A program made the translations under genes and the position numbers. Positions 6,488-13,893 of a DNA stretch of 17,446 nt are shown here, in pieces; positions within the stretch are counted from its first letter, which is position 1, and each line of letters opens with the position of its first letter. Origin of the DNA: an uncultured Clostridia bacterium (GTDB lineage: Bacteria; Bacillota; Clostridia; Oscillospirales; Ruminococcaceae). The stretch covers positions 1 through 17,446 of the forward strand of contig CAMWLH010000007.1 of assembly GCA_947175045.1 (NCBI GenBank), in the 5' to 3' direction. The notes under the pieces are model-generated. The model was not told where the DNA came from, made no database searches, and saw only the letters and a program-made list of their open reading frames with translations.

Positions 6488-7219
6488 TTAATCACCTTGG
6501 TTTGCGTACCTTACAGCCTCTGCAAGGTCAAGATTTCCCGAATAGATGCTTTTGCCGCAGATAGTGCCGTACAAGCCCATTTCCTTGCAGATGATTATAT
6601 CCTCCATCGTGCGGACGCCGCCGCTGGCTATTATATCGCACCGACCCTCTGTGCCGTCGTGAAGCGCCCTCAGTTGTTGCGCGTTTACTCCCGAAAGCGT
6701 GCCGTCCTTTGAAATATCGGTGAAGATAAAATATTTAACGCCGCAGGAGATCATTTTGTTGGCGAGGTCAATATAATTCACGTCCGAGGCTTCGAGCCAG
6801 CCCTCCGCCGCGACCATTCCGTTCAGAGCGTCTATACCGACGGCGATTTTCTCCGAGCCGAATTTCTCCACCGATTCCCTAACCAACCGCGGATTTTTTA
6901 GAGCGGCAGAGCCTAAAATCACGCGCGAAATACCCATTTTAAGGTACTCAGCCACGGTTTCGATATTGCGTATGCCGCCGCCGACCTCGACCTTTAAATC
7001 GGTTTTTTCCGCGACGTCGGCGTAAATTTTCGCATTTACGGGTCTGCCCGCCTTTGCTCCGTCGAGGTCTACCATATGTATCCACTCCGCGCCAGCGCGT
7101 TCAAACGACAGTGCGGTTTCAAGATAATCGTCCGCGACCTTTTCCGCCGTCGCGTAGTCGCCCTTGAAAAGACGAACGCAGTTTCCGTCCTTAATATCTA
7201 TTGCGGGTAAAATTACCAT
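6488..7219 (-). CDS. hisA: ProFAR isomerase HisA
   Basis: A 243-residue (beta/alpha)8 barrel of normal length. It opens MVILPAIDIKDG with catalytic Asp8 and has Asp130 in VGIDALNG and the TDISKDGTL segment at 167-175. Phosphate-binding loops VEVGGGIRN and IASGGVRT are in place. HisA isomerises ProFAR to PRFAR, the substrate of HisHF. The AGGAGA site contains the stop region of the upstream radical SAM gene (one-base gap), so the two are tightly coupled. Downstream it abuts the HD-domain gene. Confidence 0.97.
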   Translation of the reverse strand: MVILPAIDIKDGNCVRLFKGDYATAEKVADDYLETALSFERAGAEWIHMVDLDGAKAGRPVNAKIYADVAEKTDLKVEVGGGIRNIETVAEYLKMGISRVILGSAALKNPRLVRESVEKFGSEKIAVGIDALNGMVAAEGWLEASDVNYIDLANKMISCGVKYFIFTDISKDGTLSGVNAQQLRALHDGTEGRCDIIASGGVRTMEDIIICKEMGLYGTICGKSIYSGNLDLAEAVRYANQGD

Positions 7220-7220
7220 T

Positions 7221-8288
7221 TTATTCTCCTTTTGTCATGCAATGCCCCATTTTGCGGCAATACTTATTCAACAGATAAATTATGTAGTCGTCCCGGATAA
7301 ACATTCCCACGCCGTCCTTTACTCCGCAGGTCTTTACCAGATGGCTCAGCGGAACGTCACGGAATACTCCCTCGGCATAGCCCAGATTTCCGCGGTAGTT
7401 TTCGATAACGGTCTCCGCACCGTCGCTTTTAAGATTACCCAGACACCAATATTTTGAGGGAGCTGTTATGTTGGGGTAAACATAAAAATCCCTGTCCACA
7501 TAAAATACGGGGGAATCGCTGACTATATCCCTAACGGAATTATCGTTGAGCATTGTCTTATAAAGCTTGTGCTCAGGTTCGCCGAAAACCTCGTAGATAT
7601 TTCTTTTGCCGAAATGCTTTACGGTCATTTCCGCAAGGCGCTTCGGTATGCGCTCCGTCATCTGCGGAGTTACGCGGCGGTCGTAGAACTGCTCGTTTTC
7701 GCCGTCGCAGCTCCCCGCGTGGATAAAAAACGAGAACTCGCCGCCGATATCGCGGCAGCGCTTTTCAAGCTCCAGCCCGTCAAGCAGACGCTCCATATAA
7801 TTCAGATGGCTCACGTTCCGCTCGTTGAGGAACATCTGTATTCTCGGGCAGATACCGTTTTCGAGCAGCACGTCTATAGACTTCATTATTTCCTTGTACG
7901 CTCCGCGCCTGCCGACAAAATAGTCGGTCATGCTCTCGTCGCCGAACAGCGTGAGCTGCGCGTATTTCATACCCAGACCCGCAAGCCACTTCACGTATTC
8001 CGCGTCGCGGGCGAGCCGCCAGAAGCTCACCAGCTCGAAATGCGGCTTGTGCTCGTCGGAAAGCTGCTCGCACAGCTCCCACATCTCTTTGTAATTATCG
8101 CCGTAGTCGGGCTCGCGAAACCAATCGTACACCTCCAGTTTTCTTGTGTACGGGCGGAACTGCTCCGCGGTATACCGCAGATCGTCCGCGTTCAGGCTGC
8201 CGTTGGGAGTAGCGCCCAGCCAGCAGTGCTTACATCTGTTTGGACAGCCGCGCATATCAAGGCAGACCGTTATTTTCTTGAATTTCAT
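7221..8288 (-). CDS. Radical SAM protein with extra C-terminal cysteines
   Basis: A 355-residue protein with the radical SAM cluster motif CxxxCxxC at Cys15, Cys19 and Cys22 (GCPNRCKHCW), which binds a [4Fe-4S] cluster and SAM to form a 5'-deoxyadenosyl radical. The motif sits very near the N-terminus, so no domain precedes the barrel. The C-terminal part holds Cys282 (WCLGNL), Cys321 (TCGV), Cys344 and Cys350 (YCRKMGHC), which could ligate an auxiliary cluster as in SPASM/Twitch enzymes, though the spacing is not the textbook one. The substrate is unknown, and no small precursor peptide gene is seen nearby. It lies between hisH and hisA; GGAGGT within the end of hisH serves as its binding site. 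Radical SAM chemistry suits an anaerobe. No known histidine-pathway step uses one. Confidence 0.85.
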   Translation of the reverse strand: MKFKKITVCLDMRGCPNRCKHCWLGATPNGSLNADDLRYTAEQFRPYTRKLEVYDWFREPDYGDNYKEMWELCEQLSDEHKPHFELVSFWRLARDAEYVKWLAGLGMKYAQLTLFGDESMTDYFVGRRGAYKEIMKSIDVLLENGICPRIQMFLNERNVSHLNYMERLLDGLELEKRCRDIGGEFSFFIHAGSCDGENEQFYDRRVTPQMTERIPKRLAEMTVKHFGKRNIYEVFGEPEHKLYKTMLNDNSVRDIVSDSPVFYVDRDFYVYPNITAPSKYWCLGNLKSDGAETVIENYRGNLGYAEGVFRDVPLSHLVKTCGVKDGVGMFIRDDYIIYLLNKYCRKMGHCMTKGE

Positions 8289-8289
8289 T

Positions 8290-8886
8290 TTATACCTCCG
8301 AAAAGCGGCGCAGTATATTCAGCCCCGTTTCACCGCTTTTTTCGGGGTGGAACTGCGCGCCGAACACGTTCCCCTCAAACACCAGCGCGGGGACTTTCAT
8401 TCCGTAATCGCAGTATGCCGCCACGTTCTCACTCGGGCATTCCGCCGCGTAGGAGTGTACGAAATACACATACTCCCCCTCCGCGCATTTGTCCAGAAGC
8501 GTGCACTTTTCGTTGAAATCCAGCGAGTTCCAACCGATATGCGGTATCGGCAGACCCTCGGGCTGCATGAGCCTTACGCTGCCCTTTATCAGCCCCAGCC
8601 CGTCCGTTTCGCCGAACTCATAGCCCTTTTCAAACAGCATCTGCATACCAAGACAGATACCCAGCAGCGGCTTTTTCAGCGCCTCCCGCTTTATCACCTC
8701 TATAAGACCCGTTTCCCCGAGCATACGCATAGCGTCGGGGAACGCGCCCACTCCCGGGAGTATCAGTCTGTCGGCGGAGATAAGATACTCCGCGCTGTTT
8801 GTTATCTTGTTTTCAAGCCCGAGAAAATCCAGCGCGTTCTTTACGCTGAACAGATTTCCCGCGCCGTAATCAATTATCGCTATCAT
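8290..8886 (-). CDS. hisH: Imidazole glycerol phosphate synthase glutaminase subunit HisH
   Basis: A 198-residue class I glutamine amidotransferase of normal length. The catalytic triad is visible: Cys78 in LLGICLGMQ, His180 and Glu182 in AQFHPEKSG. The N-terminal IAIIDYGAGN and the oxyanion segment PGVGAF are typical. HisH hydrolyses glutamine and channels ammonia to HisF. AAAGGAT lies upstream of the ATG. The gene starts 36 bp after the AT-rich orphan gene and ends one base before the radical SAM ATG. Confidence 0.97.
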   Translation of the reverse strand: MIAIIDYGAGNLFSVKNALDFLGLENKITNSAEYLISADRLILPGVGAFPDAMRMLGETGLIEVIKREALKKPLLGICLGMQMLFEKGYEFGETDGLGLIKGSVRLMQPEGLPIPHIGWNSLDFNEKCTLLDKCAEGEYVYFVHSYAAECPSENVAAYCDYGMKVPALVFEGNVFGAQFHPEKSGETGLNILRRFSEV

Positions 8887-8922
8887 ATTTTTATCCTTTC
8901 GGCAGGTTGAAATTTATGATTT

Positions 8923-9384
8923 CTACATATCAAATTCCAAAAGTGTTTTTTCCAAAGATTGAACATAGGCGAGCGGCATTTCAAACAGTTCTGCAACTTC
9001 TTCCGCGGTCTTGCCAACTCGTAAGGCAGACACGGCAATGGCTTCGTGTCTGTCAGCTTTATAAACACTTTCGGGAACTTTCGGATAGCTTTCTATCATG
9101 TCCTCTATCCATTTTTTATATGCTTCAAGGCTGTTATCCGAATGCTCGTACCAACGATAAAAGCCAGCATTACAGCTTTTATCAATTTCATACAAGCCTT
9201 CGTATCCATAGTGCTCTATCATAAATTCCCACCCCGTTTTTGTAATATGAATACCATAGCCACAGTATATATTGCAAATCATTCTGATAATTTCAGGATC
9301 TATAATATCGCTTTTTGTATATTCCACTATATTGGATAGATTTATATCCATAAGGGAATGGCATTCTCTACGATATGCCAACAC
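8923..9384 (-). CDS. AT-rich orphan gene, hypothetical protein
   Basis: A protein of 153 residues from the preferred GTG start at 9384, which has GGAGG 8 bases upstream; a GTG at 9399 in the same frame would put the site inside the gene. The middle is rich in aromatic residues (GYGIHITKTGWEFMIEHYGY, then AGFYRWYEHSD). The last 45 residues are helical and include KTAEEVAELFEMPLAYVQSL, which reads like a helix-turn-helix or the short helical tail seen in some transposase-like and nuclease-like proteins. No family is recognised. By hand count lines 8941-9360 average about 38% GC, against about 57% in adjacent hisB, and the third-base pattern is correspondingly AT-rich. This suggests recent acquisition. 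It is on the same strand with short gaps (38 and 36 bp), so it is transcribed with the his genes. Confidence 0.72.
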   Translation of the reverse strand: MLAYRRECHSLMDINLSNIVEYTKSDIIDPEIIRMICNIYCGYGIHITKTGWEFMIEHYGYEGLYEIDKSCNAGFYRWYEHSDNSLEAYKKWIEDMIESYPKVPESVYKADRHEAIAVSALRVGKTAEEVAELFEMPLAYVQSLEKTLLEFDM

Positions 9385-9423
9385 AACACTCACCTCCACA
9401 ATTTCCTACTTACTGCGATTTGC

Positions 9424-10002
9424 TTAAAGAGAACCCTTAGTGGACAGCGCGCCGCCGTCCGAATTGAGCCTTACAGCCTGTTTGAGAGCGTGCGCGAGCG
9501 CCTTGAACAGCGCCTCGATGATATGATGGTCGTTGCCGCCGTACTCGCAGCGTAGGTGCAGGGTAATTCCCGCGTTAAAGGCAAAGGCGCGCATAAATTC
9601 CTCGGTGAGGCAGGTATCGAACTCCCCTACCCTCTCATTGGTAAACCTTGCGCTGAACACAAGATAGGGGCGGGAGCTAATATCCAGCGCGCAGAATCCC
9701 AGAGCCTCGTCCATTGGTATATAGGCGCTGCCGTAGCGCATTATTCCCGCCTTGTCGCCGAGCGCCCGAGCGAATGCCGCTCCAAGCGTTATCCCCACGT
9801 CCTCGGCGGTGTGGTGACCGTCCACGTTCAAATCGCCCGCCGCTCTGACGGTCAGCCCGAACCCGCCGTGTACCGCCAGCGCCGTCAGCATATGGTCGAA
9901 AAAGCCTATTCCCGTTTCAATATTCACCTCTCCGCCGTCTAAATTCAGCTTGACGGAGATGTCCGTTTCCTTGGTTTTCCTGTTTATTTCGGCTGTTCTC
10001 AT
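9424..10002 (-). CDS. hisB: Imidazoleglycerol-phosphate dehydratase HisB
   Basis: A 192-residue monofunctional dehydratase of normal length, without the N-terminal phosphatase domain found in enterobacterial HisB. The manganese-binding repeats are present: FFDHMLTALAVHGGF (36-48), DGHHTAEDVG (61-70) with His63, His64, Glu67 and Asp68, and later NDHHIIEALFKA. It converts imidazole glycerol phosphate to imidazole acetol phosphate. The ATG overlaps the upstream epimerase-like stop by 4 bases (ATGA) and has GGAGG 6 bases before it. The downstream neighbour is the AT-rich orphan gene. Confidence 0.97.
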   Translation of the reverse strand: MRTAEINRKTKETDISVKLNLDGGEVNIETGIGFFDHMLTALAVHGGFGLTVRAAGDLNVDGHHTAEDVGITLGAAFARALGDKAGIMRYGSAYIPMDEALGFCALDISSRPYLVFSARFTNERVGEFDTCLTEEFMRAFAFNAGITLHLRCEYGGNDHHIIEALFKALAHALKQAVRLNSDGGALSTKGSL

Positions 10003-10907
10003 AGCTTTCCTCCCTCAAAATTTTCGCTTATGTATTTAAAGTAATCCTTTCTGCGTATAAGCTCCCTGTTATCCTTAAACCACTCGTAAGACTTAATCAA
10101 GCCCTCTTCAAGCGGTTTGGTATCGGGCATAAGCCTGCCCTGCTCCGTTACGTCAAGACAGTAGCCGTAATCGCGGAAACAAAAATAATTCCACACGTCA
10201 TGTCCCTTTATATAGCGTATCTCGGGCGATCCTCCGAGAACCCGATAGCACATTCTCACCCACTGCTCAACGGTCACGGTCTCGCTGTTGCCGACGTTGA
10301 ATATTTTCCGCGCGGGAGCCTTCCCGACAAGTACTTCAACAAATCTGCACAAATCTTCAATGTAAAAAAACTGGAGCGGCATTTTCCCGTCCCCGGGGAC
10401 ATAGAACGGCAGCTCCCGCTCCGCGCATTCAAACACAAACGCCTCGCGGTAAAGGTTGTTCATTGGACCGTAAAGGTAGGGCGGTCTTATGATATAGCAG
10501 TTCGGAGCTCTTTGCATAAGATACCGCTCGGCGGCGAGCTTGTTCAGACCGTAATCTCCCCAAAACTTATTTATGCCGCACTCCTGCTCCTCGTTGAAAG
10601 GCATTTCAAGTGTTTCGGGATAGACCGCGCTCGAGCTTATCAAAATATATCTGCCGTAACCGCCGAGCGCTTCCACAAGCGCTTTAACGTCATACTCGTT
10701 ATACGCCGTAACGTCAAGTACAAGGTCAAAATACAAGTCCTTAAGCCTGTCCCCAAGACTGTGCCTGTCGCACTCTATCAGATTTACACCCGCTGACTGC
10801 GGCTTTGTGTTGCGGTTTATTACATAAACCTCATGACCCTTTTTAAGGAAATATTCCGCGCAGAAGCGGCTTGCGAACACCGTTCCGCCTGTGGCAAGCA
10901 CTTTCAT
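9999..10907 (-). CDS. NAD-dependent epimerase/dehydratase-like extended SDR protein
   Basis: A 302-residue protein with a Rossmann start MKVLATGGTVFASRF, in which the usual third glycine of TGGxGxxG is replaced. Further features of the extended SDR family are SSSAVYPE (91-98), the catalytic YxxxK at Tyr119-Lys123 (YGLNKLAAE), IIRPPYLYGP and FNVGNSETVT. The family acts on nucleotide sugars or related substrates with NAD(P); the substrate here is unknown. The frame extends upstream to 10940, but GAGGT 7 bases before the 10907 ATG sets the start. It follows the GNAT-kinase fusion by 5 bp and overlaps hisB by 4, so it is translated with them. With the fusion gene it occupies the interval between hisD and hisB where hisC is common in other operons. 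Confidence 0.85.
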   Translation of the reverse strand: MKVLATGGTVFASRFCAEYFLKKGHEVYVINRNTKPQSAGVNLIECDRHSLGDRLKDLYFDLVLDVTAYNEYDVKALVEALGGYGRYILISSSAVYPETLEMPFNEEQECGINKFWGDYGLNKLAAERYLMQRAPNCYIIRPPYLYGPMNNLYREAFVFECAERELPFYVPGDGKMPLQFFYIEDLCRFVEVLVGKAPARKIFNVGNSETVTVEQWVRMCYRVLGGSPEIRYIKGHDVWNYFCFRDYGYCLDVTEQGRLMPDTKPLEEGLIKSYEWFKDNRELIRRKDYFKYISENFEGGKL

Positions 10908-10912
10908 TTCTG

Positions 10913-11974
10913 TTACCTCAATCCGTTGGCAAACACCCATGAATAAAAATTCTCCATGGGCGGCTTTTCATACTCATAATCAAAATCGCATTTGTGATTG
11001 TCTATACAGTCCCGCGCGATACGAAAAACCTCTTCGGGAGATTTTCCCGCCACGTCTATAACGACTTCGTTCACAAGCGGAGCGCGTTTGTTTATCTTAT
11101 CCGACGACTTCTCCAGCAGATCAAAGTCTATCAGACCCTCGCCGCGGTTTTTCATCTGACGGTAATGCTGTTCGTAATCGCTGCAAATTAGCTTGATTAT
11201 AATATAATCGTATCCCTTGAAAACAACAGGTATATCCGCCGTGCGCAAATCGTCGAAATCGTCTGCAACTATATTTTTTAACCCCTGCCGCCAATAGCAC
11301 ATAGCGGTTGACACGAACCAATCCCAGCAGATACGCTCCTCAAAAAGACCGCCGACTTCCTCGTTGCCCTCAAAGCTTCCGACCTCGGGGGCTTGGTTCT
11401 GCTCAACAAGCGCTCCGCGGTAATACTTGAAAAGCGCCCTTGCAAGCGTAGACTTTCCAACGCCGCTCGAGCCGCATATAAATATAAAATTCCTCAGATC
11501 CGGGCTTCGCCTCATGTACAAATTATACTCATAGCCGTCGCCCTGATATTCCTCGCGCTTTCGTGCAAGGATCTCCGTAAAACCAAAACTCTCATAGATA
11601 TGCTTCGCGCGGTCGTTGTCGTCCTCAACGCCTACCGTAAGCTCCTTATAGCCGCAGTCAGTAAGCCTTTGGATAACCGTCCGCAGAAGATATTTCCCCA
11701 GCCCGCGGCTCTGAAAATCCTTGTGTATCCGATAGGCGTAGAGATACGCTCTGCCGTCAGCGGCTTCATTTTTGTCATCGCTGCGGTATCTGACGCGAAG
11801 CTCCCCTATCAGTATGTCCCCGAAATAAAGACAGAATATATCCCCCGCTCCGCTTTCTATCATGCGACGGTTTTCGGAGATCATTTCCTCAACATTATTA
11901 TAATCGAAAAGCCGCGTCAGAATATGCAGATTTTCGGGCTTTATCGTTCGTACGGTAAAGACCTCTTTATTCAT
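10913..11974 (-). CDS. GNAT acetyltransferase-P-loop kinase fusion
   Basis: A 353-residue protein with two domains. Residues 1-155 are a GCN5-type N-acetyltransferase with the acetyl-CoA loop QSRGLGKYLL (88-97) and the conserved ESFGFTE segment (128-134). Residues 160-320 are a P-loop nucleoside or small-molecule kinase-like domain with Walker A GSSGVGKST (168-176) and an Arg/Lys-rich lid around RQMKNRGEG. The tail FDYEYEKPPMENFYSWVF has no recognised domain. It may acetylate and phosphorylate the same or linked substrates, but neither is known. It overlaps the hisD end by 8 bp. Sampled GC in the kinase half falls to 35-40%, against about 62% in hisD, so the fusion or at least its second half may be acquired. 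Confidence 0.85.
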   Translation of the reverse strand: MNKEVFTVRTIKPENLHILTRLFDYNNVEEMISENRRMIESGAGDIFCLYFGDILIGELRVRYRSDDKNEAADGRAYLYAYRIHKDFQSRGLGKYLLRTVIQRLTDCGYKELTVGVEDDNDRAKHIYESFGFTEILARKREEYQGDGYEYNLYMRRSPDLRNFIFICGSSGVGKSTLARALFKYYRGALVEQNQAPEVGSFEGNEEVGGLFEERICWDWFVSTAMCYWRQGLKNIVADDFDDLRTADIPVVFKGYDYIIIKLICSDYEQHYRQMKNRGEGLIDFDLLEKSSDKINKRAPLVNEVVIDVAGKSPEEVFRIARDCIDNHKCDFDYEYEKPPMENFYSWVFANGLR

Positions 11975-13265
11975 CGGCTTTTCTCACCTTTATAGAGTTC
12001 GCGTGAGCGGTGAGCTTTTCCCTTTCGGCAATAAGTATGATATCGTCCGCCGCGTCAAGCAGCGCTTCTCTTGTGTAATAAATATAGCTGGAGCGCTTTA
12101 CAAAGCTGTCCACGCCCAGCGGCGAGAAAAACCTCGCCGTGCCGCTCGTGGGGAGAACGTGGTTAGGTCCCGCATAGTAGTCGCCCAGAGGCTCCGGAGA
12201 GTACTCTCCCAGAAACAGCGAGCCTACGTTGTCCAGCCTGCCGATATACTCCATGGGGTTCTTCGTCACGACCTCCAGATGCTCGGGAGCAAGCGCGTTG
12301 GCGAGCTCCACCGCGTAATCCATATCATCGCACACGATTATCGCGCCGTAATTGTCTATGGAGCAGTCGATGATATCCTTGCGGGAAAGCTCCGCGGACT
12401 GGCGCTCTATCTCGCCGCGTGTCTGCTCGGCAATTTTCATATCGGTGGTTATCATTATCGCGCTTGCGAGCTTGTCATGCTCCGCCTGGGACATCAGGTC
12501 GGCGGCAAGGTACTTCGGGTTAGCGGTTTCGTCAGCAAGAACAAGTATCTCGCTGGGACCCGCTATCATATCTATATCCACCGTGCCGTAGAGCAGCTTT
12601 TTGGCGGTCGCCACAAAGATATTCCCGGGTCCCACTATCTTGGACACCTTGGGTATCTCCTCCGTGCCAAACGCCAGCGCCGCGACCGCCTGCGCGCCCC
12701 CCGCGAGATATACTCTGTCAACACCACACAGCGCCGCCGCGAGCAGGATATCCTTGTTAGCCGTGCCGTCCTTGAGCGGAGGGGTCACCATAATTATTTC
12801 CTTTACCCCCGCGATCTTAGCGGGGATAGCGTTCATCAGCACCGACGAGGGATAAGCAGCCGTTCCCCCGGGAACGTACAAGCCTACCCTGTCGAGACCG
12901 CGCACACGCTGACCCATTATAACGCCGTTCGGCTCGGTCACGCAGAAGCCCTCGCGGAGCTGTCTGCGGTGAAACGCCGTGATGTTCTCCACCGCGTTAA
13001 GCAGAGCCTCCACAAGTTCGGGATCACGCTCATTTGCCTCGGTGAGCGCGTCCTGTATCGCCTCGTCGGGAACGCGGTAATACTGCGCGTTCGGACAGTC
13101 GAATTTCGCGGTGTACTCCTTTACCGCCTTATCTCCGTTTTCCTTTACGTCGGCGATTATCGCCCTGACGGTTTTTTCGACCTCCGCGTTTACCTCGCCC
13201 GCGCGCTTTTCCACCTCGGCGAGGAACTTCTTTTCGCTGCCGTCCGCTTTAATTATTCTTATCAT
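11967..13265 (-). CDS. hisD: Histidinol dehydrogenase HisD
   Basis: A 432-residue protein of normal length. The expected zinc ligands are visible as Gln260 and His263 (LMSQAEHDK), Asp362 (PLGDYYAGPNHVLPTSG) and His421 (LTAHANS). The catalytic segment APEHLEV carries Glu328 and His329. It oxidises histidinol to histidine in two NAD-dependent steps, the end of the pathway. The ATG has AGGAGA 7 bases upstream and lies within hisG, overlapping it by 17 bp. Downstream it overlaps the GNAT-kinase gene by 8 bp. Confidence 0.98.
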   Translation of the reverse strand: MIRIIKADGSEKKFLAEVEKRAGEVNAEVEKTVRAIIADVKENGDKAVKEYTAKFDCPNAQYYRVPDEAIQDALTEANERDPELVEALLNAVENITAFHRRQLREGFCVTEPNGVIMGQRVRGLDRVGLYVPGGTAAYPSSVLMNAIPAKIAGVKEIIMVTPPLKDGTANKDILLAAALCGVDRVYLAGGAQAVAALAFGTEEIPKVSKIVGPGNIFVATAKKLLYGTVDIDMIAGPSEILVLADETANPKYLAADLMSQAEHDKLASAIMITTDMKIAEQTRGEIERQSAELSRKDIIDCSIDNYGAIIVCDDMDYAVELANALAPEHLEVVTKNPMEYIGRLDNVGSLFLGEYSPEPLGDYYAGPNHVLPTSGTARFFSPLGVDSFVKRSSYIYYTREALLDAADDIILIAEREKLTAHANSIKVRKADE

Positions 13266-13893
13266 CGCAATTCTCCTTTATAAGTCTGACTATCTCCGAG
13301 ACGCGCTCCTGCTTGAGCTTCATGCTTACAGTATTGACGATAAGCCGCGCGGAGATCGGCGCAACGTCCTCAAAAACGTCCAGACCGTTCTCTTTCAGCG
13401 TCGTGCCCGTTTCCACTATATCCACTATCCCGTCGGACAAGCCCACCAGCGGGGCGAGCTCCACCGAGCCCTCTATCTTGACGATATCCACGTCCATACC
13501 CTTGCTTTCAAAAAAGGCGCGGGTGACCGCGGGGTATTTCGTCGCAACGGTCTTTACGCCGTAGCCGTCGTAGAAGCTGCCGCCCTTTTTCCCCGCTAAG
13601 GCAAATTTGCACCGCCCGAAGCCCAGATCGAGCACCTCGAAAAATTTTCCGCCGTGCTCCATAATGGTGTCCTTGCCGACTACGCCGATGTCGCACACGC
13701 CGTGCTCCACATAGGTTATAACGTCCGCCGCCTTTGCCAGCACTACCTCTATATCCTCGTTAGGTATAGATAGAATGAGCCGCCTGCCCTTGTTTTTCAG
13801 CTCGCTCGTGTCGTAGCCTATCCTGTCCAGCAGCTCTACCGCCTTGCTTTCTATCCTGCCCTTGGTGAGGGCTATTCTTACCTTGCTGTTCAC
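13249..13893 (-). CDS. hisG: ATP phosphoribosyltransferase catalytic subunit HisG, short form
   Basis: A 214-residue short-form HisG that lacks the C-terminal ACT-like regulatory domain of the long form, so it needs HisZ for activity and feedback control. It has RIALTKGRIE at the start, GVCDIGVVGKDT (66-76) and the PRPP-binding loop DIVETGTTLKENGL (158-171). It joins ATP and PRPP to phosphoribosyl-ATP, the first committed step. The start codon is GTG, with AGGAGG 7 bases upstream; it overlaps hisZ by 4 bases (GTGA). The 17-bp overlap with hisD argues for translational coupling. Confidence 0.97.
   Translation of the reverse strand: MNSKVRIALTKGRIESKAVELLDRIGYDTSELKNKGRRLILSIPNEDIEVVLAKAADVITYVEHGVCDIGVVGKDTIMEHGGKFFEVLDLGFGRCKFALAGKKGGSFYDGYGVKTVATKYPAVTRAFFESKGMDVDIVKIEGSVELAPLVGLSDGIVDIVETGTTLKENGLDVFEDVAPISARLIVNTVSMKLKQERVSEIVRLIKENCDDKNN

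Noticed and set aside
7569..8910. Long plus-strand frames opposite the radical SAM and hisH genes
   Set aside because: Both are shadows of well-supported minus-strand genes; no plausible binding site or protein family.
9385..9423. Insertion-sequence remnant or attachment site beside the AT-rich orphan gene
   Set aside because: I found no inverted repeats, target duplications or transposase fragments at either boundary.
12003..13283. 426-codon plus-strand open frame opposite hisD
   Set aside because: It is the antisense shadow of hisD in GC-rich DNA. The translation is Arg/His/Tyr-rich without domain features, and hisD is unmistakable on the other strand.
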